Shown here piece by piece: positions 44,985 through 54,208 of a stretch of DNA of 64,000 nucleotides. Within the stretch, counting starts at the first letter, position 1, and each line of letters opens with the position of its first letter. Made by a program: the position numbers and the translations under genes. Source of the stretch: an uncultured Christensenellaceae bacterium (GTDB lineage Bacteria > Bacillota > Clostridia > Christensenellales > Borkfalkiaceae); NCBI GenBank assembly GCA_910588615.1, contig CAJUOI010000006.1:1-64000 (forward strand), read 5' to 3'. The notes beneath the pieces were generated by a model. It was not told the DNA's origin. It ran no database searches and worked only from the letters and a program-made list of their open reading frames with translations.

Positions 44985-45197
44985 TTATCCTCTTAACCCC
45001 AAGATATACGCAGGGTCGGCGTCTATTACTTTGCAATGATTGGCAAACGTATCAAGCGCGGGCATCTTTATGCCTTTCGTACAACAAGTTATTAGCTGAC
45101 GTTTTATCCCTAATTGCCGCGCGACTTCGCTCTGCGTCATTCCGCTTTGCCGAATTGATTCCGCCGATCGCTCTTGAATTTGTTCAAGCGTTATCAT
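44985..45197 (-). CDS. Small XRE-family DNA-binding protein (paralogue of 56520-56732)
   Basis: The 70-residue protein is a single helix-turn-helix domain: SGMTQSEVARQLGIKRQLITCC holds the HTH and MPALDTFANHCKVIDADPAYILGL the C-terminal helices. It aligns along its whole length with the 70-residue product of 56520-56732 (both end PALDTFA...YxLGL). The start at 45197 follows AAGGAAA. Its promoter region carries two inverted repeats 29 bp apart, one between the -35 and -10 elements, which suggests autoregulation. It is directly upstream of comF. Confidence 0.85.
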   Translation of the reverse strand: MITLEQIQERSAESIRQSGMTQSEVARQLGIKRQLITCCTKGIKMPALDTFANHCKVIDADPAYILGLRG

Positions 45198-45223
45198 TAA
45201 AATTTCCTTCAAATTTTTATAAA

Positions 45224-45273
45224 ATTATAGCACCGGACAGGTGCAGAACGCCCGTATCGCACCTATCGGGTGC
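45224..45273 (-). promoter_or_regulatory. Promoter with twin operators GCACC-N5-GGTGC
   Basis: TATAAT on the minus strand (45224-45229) is abutted by GCACC-GGACA-GGTGC (45230-45244). A second copy, GCACC-TATCG-GGTGC (45259-45273), lies 29 bp away centre to centre and is itself inside a longer palindrome with CCCGTAT/ATACGGG arms (45251-45281). The likely ligand is the XRE protein just downstream. Confidence 0.65.
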
Positions 45274-45395
45274 AATACGGGCAATTACCGAGCAATCCTT
45301 GTCTGCCCCTGTTATTCGGAAAGGTGAAAAGACGAAGAATCACGCCCTTTCGTTCAAAAAACGGCGGACTTTCGTCCGCCGCCTTACCGTTCCGA

Positions 45396-45878
45396 TTAAA
45401 AGTCGTCGTCATCACTATCGTCATCGTCGTCATCGTCGCCCGCAAGCGAATAGATTTCGTCGCCCGTAACGTATTCGAGATCTTCTTCCTCTTCCTCGTT
45501 GTATATTTCCTCTTCTTCCTCTTCCTCGGCGAACTCGCCTTCGAGAGATTCGTCGATTTCTCCGATTTCCGAATCGAGATCCGCATCCGAATCGTCGTCG
45601 AGATAATTGCGCCATTCGTCGTCCTCTTCGGGGTCGGGCTCCTCCTCTTCTATTTCCGCCTTTCTGCGGCACTCCTCGCACATCTTATCGCCGGGGCGCA
45701 TCATGTTCTCGCCGCATACGGGACAGAGCTCGGTGGGCATATCCGCCTCTTCCTCTTCGATTTCGTCCGAATCCGTTTTAATGCCCTGCATTTCTTTAAT
45801 ACACACGTCGCAGTAATCCTGTTGCTCCGCGTCGATATAATTGAGTTCGCACCGCGGACACTTTATATAACGCACCAT
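45396..45878 (-). CDS. Zinc-ribbon protein with a long acidic tail
   Basis: The start at 45878 follows GGAGGAATT and gives 160 residues. It begins with a zinc ribbon (YIKCPRCELNYID ... YCDVCIKEM), has a second one (LCPVCGENMMRPGDKMCEECRRK, about residues 48-70), and then about 90 residues of Glu/Asp-rich low-complexity sequence ending in a run of Asp. The architecture suggests a nucleic-acid or protein adaptor with a disordered acidic tail that may mimic nucleic acid or bind basic partners. I do not recognise the family. Confidence 0.7.
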   Translation of the reverse strand: MVRYIKCPRCELNYIDAEQQDYCDVCIKEMQGIKTDSDEIEEEEADMPTELCPVCGENMMRPGDKMCEECRRKAEIEEEEPDPEEDDEWRNYLDDDSDADLDSEIGEIDESLEGEFAEEEEEEEIYNEEEEEDLEYVTGDEIYSLAGDDDDDDDSDDDDF

Positions 45879-46039
45879 TCGTAATTCCTCCCTGAAGCCG
45901 TCGGAAGTCCTTCCCAACGGTAAAGCTAATAAATTATATTAGTTATTATTTTTTTTGTAAACTGTTTTTAGTACGTTTTTTGAAAAATTCGGATAAATTT
46001 TCGGAAATTTTTATGCCGCTCGCCGCAAAGCGTTAAAAT

Positions 46040-46066
46040 CCCCCGACGGAATCTTTCCGTCGGGGG
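46040..46066 (-). terminator. Terminator of the 46080 gene
   Basis: CCCCCGACGGA-ATCT-TTCCGTCGGGGG type stem of about 11 bp with a short T-run (ATTTTAACG) on the minus strand. Confidence 0.8.
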
Positions 46067-46079
46067 ATCGATTATTCGG

Positions 46080-48413
46080 TTATTCCTGCGATTCGTCCTG
46101 CGTTTCGGCGCCCTCTTGCGCGCCCTCGGACGCCTCCGCTTCTTCGGCGGACTCTTCGGCAGCCGCTTCCGCGCCTTCCGCAGATTCTTCCGTTTCCGCA
46201 ACCGTTTCCTGTTTGCCGGCAGTCTCTGCCTGCGCGTATACGTCCAAGTCTTTGTCGTCCGTAACGTCCACGCGGAAGCCGTCGTCGCGCTCCGTCTTGC
46301 CGCCGGACTTCTTCTTGCGGCGCAGAACCAAGTACACGCCCACGCCTACGGCAATTACTACAATGCCGATGGATACGCCGACCAGCGCCCATTCCCAAGC
46401 CTCCAAGTCCTCGTCTTCCACCGTCGGCGCGACGTAGTGCTCAAGGTAGGTATCGCTCCAATAGTCAGCCATCGCCTCCCCGTCCGCCTCGTTCACCTTG
46501 CCGATCAAGGAGATGAAGCTGCTGCGCGTACGCCCGCTTGCGAACATGTCCGCCGTTTCGCCCGTCTTGTTGACGAACGCATCGAACGCCGCCTGCTCAT
46601 CCTCCGTATAGAGATGGTTTTGCGTCTTGCCGGCATCGATTGCCTTTTTGATATTATCGTCGAACGCCTTGCGTTCGCCCGTCTTGAAATAGTAGGTCAG
46701 CGCATTGGCGAGCGAGGTCTTGCCTTCGTCTCTGATTTTCGCAATATAGCCGACCTTTTTATCGGTGCTGATAATCGCGTTATACGCGTCGTTCACGTCT
46801 TCGATTTGCGAATTCGTCATAAACTTGCCGTCTTTATCCGCAAGCGAAACGTACGCAACGTAGCCGTAAGAGCTGGACCCGACGGGCTCCGCATCGGAAA
46901 TGAAGAGCATATCGCCGACGACCTCAAAAGGATACCAGCTGCCCGTGTGCTGTAAATCAAGCACTTTGACCGCCTTGTAGTTTTCGTCCTTGCCCTCGAA
47001 GCCGAGAATGCCGTAGTCCTCCGCATCACCGTTGAGCACGGCGCGCTCCACCGAGTAGCCGCTGCCGCTCGAACGCGTGAACCAGACGTAGTCGTATTTC
47101 GCGTCCGTCGTCGTATCGACCGAAACGAGAGTCGCCCCGCTGGCGTCGTAGCAGATTTCCTGCTCTTCGACGGCGCCCGTATCGGAATCGACGTATGCGC
47201 GAATAATATTTTCGTCCTTTACGTAAACGTAGCTGTGCTCCCCCGCATCGTTTTTATAGAATAAGGTTGCCGCCGTTGTATTCGCGGTGTTCGAAGGGGT
47301 TGCGATAAGGTCGAAATTCCCCTTGTTTCCCGCAATCGAGTTCCACTCGGCGTTGATCTTGTCCGCCTCAAGAAAGTAAAGCGATGCGCCCGTGCTTGCC
47401 GTACTGCCCGGTTTTGTCAGATCGTCGCGCGTGAAATAAATTCCTCCGTTCGTATAGCTTAGAAGGGTATACGTGTAGCCGACGGGGGGGAGCTCGCCCC
47501 GTTGCTCCTCCGTCAATTTCTCCAAATCTTGCGTAAACTGCGTTACGTTTGCGGCGCCGGGAGTTCCGATCCCGTCAAGCACGATTTCGCCGAGATTGGT
47601 ATAGGGGGCTTCGCCGTCGTGATCCTTTAAATACTCTTCGTCCCACGTGTATTCGTAGGGCGCGACCGTCGCGTCGGCGCGCACGCGGTAAATCTGATTG
47701 TAAGGCATGGTTACGGCGCTCTCGCCGTCGAGCTCGTCCTTCACGCTCATCGTATAATAGATATACCCGTCGGTTTTATCCGCGTTGTTCAGAACGTACG
47801 CCGAAATGCTCTTTGCGAGCGCAGTTTCCGTCTTTTTCTCCGTATTGTAGGAATACAGCGCGTTGTCGTCGTGATAGACGAGGTAAACGGTGTCGTCCAC
47901 TTCCACGTAACGGAACACCGTCGCGTTGTCGTCAACGCGGAAATAGCTCTGGATATCGCTGCCGTCGAGCTTCGCGCTCTTGAAGTCGAGGTAATCGTTT
48001 TCGATTTCGCCCGACATATTTTTTACGTTGTTCGGCGTTGCGAAATATACACGGTCGTTGTAGATAAACAGCCCCGCCGTATAGTCCGCGGACACCATGA
48101 GGGAGGGGATCACGATTTCGGCTTTCGCCCCTTCGGGATCGGCTTTCAGGGCGCTCTTTTCCACGCGCATCAGCGCGCCTTTCACGGGCGTGCCGTAGGC
48201 ATTGTCCGCCGTATAGGCTTCCATACCGTTGACGAAGTAAACGTATTTGCCGTATTCCACGACGAATCCGCCGTTGGACACCGCCGCCGAATCGGACGTA
48301 TAGTCGCCGGTAAGCGGTTTGAAGTTCTTATCGCAGCCGGCAAACGCAAGCGCGCCGCACGCCATAACGGCTGCCGTCGAAAGAATGAGAATTTTTCGGA
48401 ACGATTTATGCAT
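46080..48413 (-). CDS. Surface lipoprotein with a C-terminal transmembrane anchor
   Basis: The start at 48413 (MHKSFRKILILSTAAVMACGA) follows AAGGAAG and gives 777 residues. The lipobox FAGC puts the lipidated Cys near residue 27. The large extracytoplasmic part has repeated beta-strand blocks with YVYFVNG, DRVYFATPNNV, TVYLVYHDDNALYSYN and YVWFTRSSG, similar to a beta-propeller-like or DUF5050-type sensor domain. Near the C-terminus a helix (WALVGVSIGIVVIAVGVGVYLVL, about 673-695) is followed by RRKKKSGGK and a long acidic Ala/Glu tail of about 70 residues. The two-ended anchor is shared with the 28648-32145 product. Function unknown. Confidence 0.75.
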   Translation of the reverse strand: MHKSFRKILILSTAAVMACGALAFAGCDKNFKPLTGDYTSDSAAVSNGGFVVEYGKYVYFVNGMEAYTADNAYGTPVKGALMRVEKSALKADPEGAKAEIVIPSLMVSADYTAGLFIYNDRVYFATPNNVKNMSGEIENDYLDFKSAKLDGSDIQSYFRVDDNATVFRYVEVDDTVYLVYHDDNALYSYNTEKKTETALAKSISAYVLNNADKTDGYIYYTMSVKDELDGESAVTMPYNQIYRVRADATVAPYEYTWDEEYLKDHDGEAPYTNLGEIVLDGIGTPGAANVTQFTQDLEKLTEEQRGELPPVGYTYTLLSYTNGGIYFTRDDLTKPGSTASTGASLYFLEADKINAEWNSIAGNKGNFDLIATPSNTANTTAATLFYKNDAGEHSYVYVKDENIIRAYVDSDTGAVEEQEICYDASGATLVSVDTTTDAKYDYVWFTRSSGSGYSVERAVLNGDAEDYGILGFEGKDENYKAVKVLDLQHTGSWYPFEVVGDMLFISDAEPVGSSSYGYVAYVSLADKDGKFMTNSQIEDVNDAYNAIISTDKKVGYIAKIRDEGKTSLANALTYYFKTGERKAFDDNIKKAIDAGKTQNHLYTEDEQAAFDAFVNKTGETADMFASGRTRSSFISLIGKVNEADGEAMADYWSDTYLEHYVAPTVEDEDLEAWEWALVGVSIGIVVIAVGVGVYLVLRRKKKSGGKTERDDGFRVDVTDDKDLDVYAQAETAGKQETVAETEESAEGAEAAAEESAEEAEASEGAQEGAETQDESQE

Positions 48414-48569
48414 GAAACGCTTCCTTTTCAATCGGAAATCCCCCGATTGACATAAATATGGTTCTAACGATACGATTCTTATTATATACTAAATCAAGGC
48501 TTTTTGCAATCAAAAACCCGCGAAAGTCGGTACTTTTCTTTGTAATTTTTTTCGAATCGGGAGAAAAGA

Positions 48570-48809
48570 ATGGAAAAATTCGGCATCTTTGAACTTCTCG
48601 ACACGCTGTCCGCCCTTTCTGCGCCGCAAAGCGGCGAGCAAACGGACGTCGGCGCCCCCGCAAATACGGGCGAAAATTCCGCACCGCAGACGGAAGCGGA
48701 CGCCTCCCCCTCCCTTTCGGGCGAACGCCCCGACCCAAAATTGAGCGCATTCGAATCGCTGATCGCCAGACACGAGGGCATTTCCAAGAGAATCGACAAG
48801 AATAAATAA
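48570..48809 (+). CDS. Small acidic protein of unknown function
   Basis: The 79-residue product (MEKFGIFELLDTLSALS...) has an N-terminal amphipathic helix, a disordered Pro/Ala/Glu centre and a C-terminal helix (LSAFESLIARHEGISKRIDK). GGGAGA lies 7 bases before the ATG and a strong terminator follows, which supports a real gene. No domain recognised. The order helix, disordered linker, helix suggests a small adaptor. Confidence 0.65.
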   Translation: MEKFGIFELLDTLSALSAPQSGEQTDVGAPANTGENSAPQTEADASPSLSGERPDPKLSAFESLIARHEGISKRIDKNK

Positions 48810-48832
48810 CCCGCAACGACCTCTGAAACGTT

Positions 48833-48867
48833 GCCCGCGCCGACAGCAGTCGGCGCGGGCGTTTTTT
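48833..48867 (+). terminator. Terminator after the small acidic protein gene
   Basis: GCCCGCGCCGAC-AGCA-GTCGGCGCGGGC is a perfect 12-bp stem followed by GTTTTTT on the plus strand; it also overlaps the end of the convergent esterase gene. Confidence 0.92.
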
Positions 48868-49714
48868 ATACCGTTTCTTTTTCTCTTACCGAAAACCCGC
48901 GGGTTTTCAGCCAGCTCAACGCGAGCGCGACCCAGACTTCGTTACGCCGCACCTCTTCGGGAATTTCACCGTCGTTCACTTCGCGGTTGAGCACGGACGC
49001 ACCGTGCCAGCCCTTTTCGAAGATATGCAGCTCGAAGGGCACGCCGTTCTCGCGGTACGCCTTTGCGGCAAGCAGTGCGTTCTCCACGGGCACGCAGTCG
49101 TCCTCGAACGTGTGCCAGATAAAGGCGGGCGGAGAATTTTTCGTAACGCGCTTTTCAACCGAGAGCATTTCGCGGAGCTCGGCGTTTCCGCCCGAAACAG
49201 TCTCCGCACTGCCGCCGTGCGTCTTTTGTCCCGTAGTGATCACGGGGTAGCTTAAAATCACCGCATCGGGACGCACAAGCGCAGCGTTCTTCCCCAGCGT
49301 CTCTTTCAGGCTCTTATCGCCGAACATCGTAGCCAGAAGCCCCGTCAGATGTCCGCCTGCGGAAAAGCCGATCGCCGCAACCTTCGTTTTGTCAACGCCG
49401 TATTTGTCCGCATTCAAGCGGATATAAGCCATCGCCATGCCCGCCTCGATAAAAGGCACGGGATACGCCGCAAGAATCGTATAAACGAGCGTGAACGCCG
49501 CAAACCCGGCGCAGATAAAGCAGACGGCGACGGGCTCCCCTTCGCGCTCGGAGATAAATCCGTATCCGCCGCCCGGAACGACGAGCATCGCGGGGCGGAT
49601 TTTCGGCTTGACTTCGGTGAGCGGCTCCGGCGCGTACGCCGTTAAATAGCCGCCCGTGCGCCCCTCGCGCGGAATGCGGAAATATTCGTATAGGTCAATT
49701 TTTTCGCAAATCAT
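48866..49714 (-). CDS. Alpha/beta hydrolase, acetyl-esterase (BD-FAE) type
   Basis: The start at 49714 follows GAGGAGA and gives 282 residues. VVPGGGYGF is the oxyanion-hole HGGG-like motif, GFSAGGHL the nucleophile elbow (GxSxG), TFEDDCVP the acid residue loop and KGWHG the catalytic His. Such enzymes remove acetyl or feruloyl groups from plant or host glycans or small esters. No signal peptide, so the substrate is taken up first. A 67-residue in-frame extension over the rpsI end is rejected. It is convergent with the small acidic protein gene. Confidence 0.88.
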   Translation of the reverse strand: MICEKIDLYEYFRIPREGRTGGYLTAYAPEPLTEVKPKIRPAMLVVPGGGYGFISEREGEPVAVCFICAGFAAFTLVYTILAAYPVPFIEAGMAMAYIRLNADKYGVDKTKVAAIGFSAGGHLTGLLATMFGDKSLKETLGKNAALVRPDAVILSYPVITTGQKTHGGSAETVSGGNAELREMLSVEKRVTKNSPPAFIWHTFEDDCVPVENALLAAKAYRENGVPFELHIFEKGWHGASVLNREVNDGEIPEEVRRNEVWVALALSWLKTRGFSVREKETV

Positions 49715-49764
49715 AATTTCTCCTCTCGGTCTGAACTTCTTTCTTTCCTTTCTCTTCTCCCCTA

Positions 49765-49793
49765 TGAAAAAACCGACTGCGTACAGTCGGTTT
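49765..49793 (-). terminator. Terminator after rpsI
   Basis: AAACCGACTG-CGTA-CAGTCGGTTT stem with six T on the minus strand, placed 8 bp after the rpsI stop. Confidence 0.88.
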
Positions 49794-49800
49794 CGTTTCG

Positions 49801-50214
49801 TTATCTCTTCGAGAACTGCGGTGCGCGGCGTGCCTTCTTCAAGCCGTACTTCTTGCGTTCCTTGACGCGAGGGTCTCTCGTGAGGAAGCCCGCTTTTTTC
49901 AATGCGGCACGGCAATCGGGTTCCGCCTGCAAAAGCGCTCTTGCAATACCCAAGCGGATCGCGCCCGCCTGACCCGTGTATCCGCCGCCGATGACGTTGA
50001 CGATAATATCGTACTTCCCGTCCGCCTTAACTTCGTTCAGCGGCTGTTTTACAATGTATTGAAGCGTGCCCATGGGGAAATAATCTTCGAGAGTGCGGTC
50101 GTTGATTTCGATTGCGCCGCTGCCTGCGGGAATCAAACGCACACGTGCGATCGCCTTCTTCCTTCTGCCCGTGCCCCAAAATTGAATTTTCTTTTTCAAA
50201 TTCGTTTTCGCCAT
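49801..50214 (-). CDS. rpsI: 30S ribosomal protein S9
   Basis: Complete S9 (137 residues) with [34 protein letters not shown] and the conserved C-terminal PQFSKR tail that reaches the P-site tRNA. It follows rplM with a 12-bp gap, the near-universal rplM-rpsI pair. Confidence 0.98.
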   Translation of the reverse strand: MAKTNLKKKIQFWGTGRRKKAIARVRLIPAGSGAIEINDRTLEDYFPMGTLQYIVKQPLNEVKADGKYDIIVNVIGGGYTGQAGAIRLGIARALLQAEPDCRAALKKAGFLTRDPRVKERKKYGLKKARRAPQFSKR

Positions 50215-50226
50215 GACCGATTCTCC

Positions 50227-50658
50227 TTAAAATAATTTCAGCACTTCGGGCTTCTGCGCCGCATGGTTGTGCTCCGCGCCTTTGAATACGCGCAGTTTCT
50301 TGATCATCTGTCTGCCGAGGGAGTTCTTGGGAAGCATTCCCTTGACCGCCTCGTAAACCGCCAGATCGCTGCGTTCGGCCATCAGCTTACCGTAGGAAAT
50401 TTCTTTGAGTCCGCCGATATAGCCCGTATGATAACGGTAAAATTTGTCTTCGTATTTTTTGCCCGTCAGAACGACCTTATCGCTGTTGAGAATGATAACG
50501 AAATCGCCCGTATCCACGTTCGGCGTGTAAGTCGGCTTATTTTTGCCGCGTAAAATCATCGCCACCTTGGAAGCAAGTCTTCCCAGCGGAATCCCCGCCG
50601 CATCGACGACGTACCATTTTCTTTCAACCGTCTGAGCGTTAGCCATATAGGTTTTCAT
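50227..50658 (-). CDS. rplM: 50S ribosomal protein L13
   Basis: Complete L13 (143 residues from [20 protein letters not shown]). [34 protein letters not shown] and [12 protein letters not shown] are diagnostic. AAGGAG precedes the ATG. An upstream in-frame extension to 50721 would start before the ribosome binding site and is rejected. L13 is an early assembly protein of the 50S subunit. Confidence 0.98.
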   Translation of the reverse strand: MKTYMANAQTVERKWYVVDAAGIPLGRLASKVAMILRGKNKPTYTPNVDTGDFVIILNSDKVVLTGKKYEDKFYRYHTGYIGGLKEISYGKLMAERSDLAVYEAVKGMLPKNSLGRQMIKKLRVFKGAEHNHAAQKPEVLKLF

Positions 50659-50732
50659 AATCCGTAACTCCTTGCTTTTCCGCTCCGCTTCCGCCCCAGT
50701 GGGAAAAGGGCTTTTCCGCATCGCGCTTTTTC

Positions 50733-50761
50733 ATTATAGGACTTATAAAAAGTTCCGTCAA
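50733..50761 (-). promoter_or_regulatory. Promoter of the rplM-rpsI operon
   Basis: TTGACG (50756-50761) and TATAAT (50733-50738), spacer 17 bp, on the minus strand. The ~70-base leader is G/A-rich and could fold (CTTTTCC / GGAAAAG arms), possibly an L13 autoregulatory leader, but I cannot confirm a known motif. Confidence 0.85.
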
Positions 50762-50852
50762 GCTGTTTTGAGTTGAGATTTTAAGATTTTTTCGGAAAAA
50801 TCGAAATTTTTTTGTTCGGGATTTCCCCTTTTGCGGACGGTTTTCGTTAACT

Positions 50853-52658
50853 TTACTCCAAAACCGCTTTGATCCTGCGCACGCCCGCCGAGCTCGACTG
50901 CTCCTTTACGATACGGAATTTGCCCAATACGCCCGTGCTTGCAACGTGCGGTCCCCCGCACATCTCCTTGGAAAACTCCCCGATAGAGTACGTCTTTACC
51001 GTATCGCCGTACTTGGAGTCGAACACGCCGACGAAATTCTCTTTGCGCGCCTCTCCGATGCTCATTTCTTTATATACGACGGGAATATTCTCTCGGATCT
51101 TCTCGTTGACGAGGTTTTCCACTGCCCCGATTTCCTCTTCCGTCATGGGGCGGGGGAAGTTGAAATCGAAGCGCATACGCTCGTCGGTGATGTTGCTGCC
51201 CTTCTGGTTGCAATCGGGGGAGAGCACCTGCTTTAACGCCGCGTTCAGAAGGTGCGTTGCGGTATGGTAGGCGGTCGCCTTTTCCGAATGGCTCTCCAAG
51301 CCCCCCTTCGCCTCGCCCTTATTCAGCACGCGGCTCTTTTCCTGATGCTCCTTAAAGGCTGCGTCGAAGCCCGCCGTGTCCACGCTCAGTCCGTGCTCTG
51401 CGGCAAGCTCCTCGGTAAGCTCGAGCGGGAAGCCGTACGTATCGTACAGGCGGAACGCCTGCTTGCCGCCGATCACCTTCTCGTCCTTGTAGGCGGGGTT
51501 GTTCTTCCTCATGAACTCGTTCTTGCGCGCGATGCCCTGAATGCACTTGTCAAACTCCTTTATTCCCTGCGCAAGCGTCGCCTCGAAACGGGTTGCCTCC
51601 TTCTTCATTTCATCGAGCACGTAGCCCCTCTTTTCCTTTAATATAGGATACGCCTCGCCGTAGACGTCGTCGATAAAGATTTCCGCCGCCGCAAGCATGG
51701 CGTCCGACGATACGCCGAGCGAACGGCAATAACGGATGGCGCGGCGCATGAGACGGCGCAGAATGTAGCCCGCCCCCACGTTGGAGGGAAGAATGCCCTG
51801 CTCGTCGCCGATGAGCATGACTGCCGTGCGCGTATGGTCGGCAACGATGCGCATCGCCTTTTGCGCCTCTCCGCCCGCGGCGTAGCTCTTGCCCGCAAGG
51901 CTTTCGAGCTTTTCAATGACGGGCAGGAACAGGTCGGTCTGATAGCCGTCGGTAAGCCCGTTTAAAAACAGCAGCATTCTGTCGAAGCCGAAGCCCGTAT
52001 CCACGTTCTTGTTTTCAAGAGGCTCGTAGCCGGTTTCCGTCTTTTTGTACTGCATATACACGTCGTTGCCGATTTCCACGTAGTCGTCGGGAAAGACGGG
52101 GTTGTCCTTGTTTTTAATGGGATAAAACCACTCGTTGTCCGGTCCGCAAGGCGTGCCGACCGTCCCCTCGAGCTCCCACCAGTTGTCCTCCTTGGGCAGG
52201 AAAAAGATATGGTCTTTTTGAATGCCGAGCGACTGTAAGAGGGTTGCCGTTTCCTCGTCGCGCGGGGCGCTGCCGTTTCCCTCGAACACCGTGCAGCACA
52301 GCCTGTCCTTTTCAAACCCCAACGCCTTCGTTAAGATTTCAAACGACCACGCCGTCTTTTCCTTTTTAAAGTAATCGCCGAGCGACCAGTTGCCCATCAT
52401 CTCGAAAAAGGTAAAGTGCGAGCCGTCTCCCACCGAGTCGATATCCACCGTGCGCACGCATCCCTGCACGTTGCAAAGACGCTTGCCCGCGGGGTGCGGC
52501 TTGCCCAACAGGTAGGGCATTAACGGCTGCATCCCCGCCACGTTGAACATAACGCCCGTCGAGCCGTCGCCGATCAGGGACACTGCCCCGATATTCTTAT
52601 GCCCCTTGCTCTCGTAAAATGAGATCCATTTGTTTCTTAACTCTTTTGAAGTGATCAT
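50853..52658 (-). CDS. alaS: Alanine--tRNA ligase, short form without C-Ala domain
   Basis: The 601-residue enzyme has the class II catalytic core (GDGSTGVMFNVAGMQPLMPY, GNWSLGDYF, motif 3 around GILPSNVGAGYILRRL) and the tRNA-binding/editing regions with the zinc/editing motifs HTATHLLNAAL and CGGPHV. It stops at about residue 601, whereas usual bacterial AlaRS has about 870 residues with a C-terminal oligomerisation (DHHA1/C-Ala) domain. The stop is followed by an AT-rich intergenic region, so this is a natural short form, not a frameshift remnant visible here. It precedes rplM-rpsI on the same strand but has a promoter-containing gap between. Confidence 0.93.
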   Translation of the reverse strand: MITSKELRNKWISFYESKGHKNIGAVSLIGDGSTGVMFNVAGMQPLMPYLLGKPHPAGKRLCNVQGCVRTVDIDSVGDGSHFTFFEMMGNWSLGDYFKKEKTAWSFEILTKALGFEKDRLCCTVFEGNGSAPRDEETATLLQSLGIQKDHIFFLPKEDNWWELEGTVGTPCGPDNEWFYPIKNKDNPVFPDDYVEIGNDVYMQYKKTETGYEPLENKNVDTGFGFDRMLLFLNGLTDGYQTDLFLPVIEKLESLAGKSYAAGGEAQKAMRIVADHTRTAVMLIGDEQGILPSNVGAGYILRRLMRRAIRYCRSLGVSSDAMLAAAEIFIDDVYGEAYPILKEKRGYVLDEMKKEATRFEATLAQGIKEFDKCIQGIARKNEFMRKNNPAYKDEKVIGGKQAFRLYDTYGFPLELTEELAAEHGLSVDTAGFDAAFKEHQEKSRVLNKGEAKGGLESHSEKATAYHTATHLLNAALKQVLSPDCNQKGSNITDERMRFDFNFPRPMTEEEIGAVENLVNEKIRENIPVVYKEMSIGEARKENFVGVFDSKYGDTVKTYSIGEFSKEMCGGPHVASTGVLGKFRIVKEQSSSAGVRRIKAVLE

Positions 52659-52771
52659 ATTCGTTTCCTTCTAATCTTTTTTTGTTTATCGTCGGCTCGT
52701 TTCGAAAGCGAGCAAGACAAGGAAAGCGCGGCTTTCCGCAGGGGGGAGTTATACCCCCCGTAAGCGACCCG

Positions 52772-52801
52772 AAAAAAACGCCGCTTGCCGCCGTACGGCA
52801 A
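52772..52801 (-). terminator. Terminator after alaS-side region / before cysS end (reads for cysS)
   Basis: On the minus strand TTGCCG-TACGG-CGGCAA is followed by GCGGCG and seven T, directly after the cysS stop. A G/C hairpin (GGGGG...CCCCC, 52741-52759) lies further on in the alaS leader. Confidence 0.72.
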
Positions 52802-52804
52802 CGC

Positions 52805-54196
52805 TTATGGAGCGAGCCGCGTCAGTTCGTATCCGTCTTTGGTATCCTTCACGGCATACCCCATTGCTTTCAGCTTATCGCGCAGTTCGTCGGATTTCGC
52901 CCAATCCTTTCGGGCGCGCGCGGTTTTACGCTCCTCTGCCGCCGCAAGCGCTTCCTGCGGGATCTCCTCTTTCTTGCCGTACGCCGCAAAATATGCCTCG
53001 GGCGTCTTTTTCAAAACGCCCAACAATGCGTACGTCTTTTTGATTTGATTGGTCATCCTCCGCGCTTTGGGATCTCCTTCCGCAATCAAGCGCGACACCT
53101 CCTTGAAATAACCGAACAGGTCGGACAGCGCAAGCGCGGTATTGAAATCGTCGTTCATCGCCGCGTTAAACCTTCCGTCGATCTCTTCTTCGCATCCCGT
53201 CTCGTTCGGAAACCGCGCTTCCGCCTCCCCGATCACGCGGTAAAAGCGCGCGATATGCGCCTCCGCCTCGGGAAAGAGCGCGTCCGTAATATTGATATCC
53301 ATGCGGTAATTGTTGGAAAGCAGCGCAAATTTCAACGCGTCGGGAGAGTATTTGTCCAGCAGATCGGAGAGCAGCAGGCTGTTTCCGAGCGACTTGCTCA
53401 TTTTCTGTCCGTTCACCTTGATCAGCCCGTTGTGCGTCCAATACTTTGCAAACTGCTTGCCCGAAAGAGCCTCGCTCTGCACGATCTCGTTTTCGTGGTG
53501 CGGAAAGACGAGGTCGCGCCCGCCGCCGTGAATATCGATTTGGTCGCCGAACGCCACGCGGTTCATTGCCGAGCACTCGATATGCCAGCCGGGGCGCCCC
53601 CTGCCCCAAGGAGATTCCCAGAAGATTTCCCCCGCCTTTGCCGCCTTCCAAAGCGCAAAGTCGTAGGGGTTGCGCTTCGCCCCGTCGTTTTCCACGCGCA
53701 CGCCGTCGAGCGCGTCCTCTACGCTTCTGCCGGAAAGCTTGCCGTATGCGGGGAAGGTGTCCAAATCGAAATACACGTCGCCGTTATCCGCCGCATAGGC
53801 GTGTCCCTTGTCTACGAGCTCCCGAATAAAGGCGATAATATTACCGATGTTTTCCGTCGCTTTCAACCAGAGCGTGGGCTCGTCGATTTCCGCACGGCGC
53901 ATAACGGCGTTGATGTTCTCTATCATGGCGGCGGCGTATTCGTCGGCGGGAATGCCCGTTTCGCGTGAGCGGGCGATGATTTTATCGTCCACGTCCGTAT
54001 AGTTTCGCGCGTACGTTACCGCAAACCCGAGCTTTTCGAGATATTTGCGGAACACGTCGTACACGATTGCCTGATAGGCGTGTCCGATATGCGCTTCGCC
54101 CGATACGGTAATGCCGCAGGCGTACATCTTTACCTTGCCCGCTTCAAGCGGCACGAACTCTTCCTTGCGCCTCGTCAGCGAATTGTAAATTTTCAT
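52805..54196 (-). CDS. cysS: Cysteine--tRNA ligase
   Basis: The 463-residue class I enzyme has the zinc/HIGH region [23 protein letters not shown] (threonine of the usual CGPTVY replaced by CGITVS), [10 protein letters not shown] with the zinc ligands, [14 protein letters not shown], and the KMSKS loop in [10 protein letters not shown]. Length and C-terminal helical bundle are complete. It follows cysE by 12 bp, the classical cysE-cysS pair of Bacillota. Confidence 0.97.
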   Translation of the reverse strand: MKIYNSLTRRKEEFVPLEAGKVKMYACGITVSGEAHIGHAYQAIVYDVFRKYLEKLGFAVTYARNYTDVDDKIIARSRETGIPADEYAAAMIENINAVMRRAEIDEPTLWLKATENIGNIIAFIRELVDKGHAYAADNGDVYFDLDTFPAYGKLSGRSVEDALDGVRVENDGAKRNPYDFALWKAAKAGEIFWESPWGRGRPGWHIECSAMNRVAFGDQIDIHGGGRDLVFPHHENEIVQSEALSGKQFAKYWTHNGLIKVNGQKMSKSLGNSLLLSDLLDKYSPDALKFALLSNNYRMDINITDALFPEAEAHIARFYRVIGEAEARFPNETGCEEEIDGRFNAAMNDDFNTALALSDLFGYFKEVSRLIAEGDPKARRMTNQIKKTYALLGVLKKTPEAYFAAYGKKEEIPQEALAAAEERKTARARKDWAKSDELRDKLKAMGYAVKDTKDGYELTRLAP

Positions 54197-54208
54197 ACTG
54201 TCCCTCGA

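Noticed and set aside
50659..50732. Defined L13 autoregulatory leader
   Set aside because: The leader could fold, but I could not match a known L13 leader structure, so only a promoter is reported.
52659..52804. T-box or regulatory RNA before alaS
   Set aside because: The gap holds only the cysS terminator and a simple G/C hairpin; no T-box sequence.
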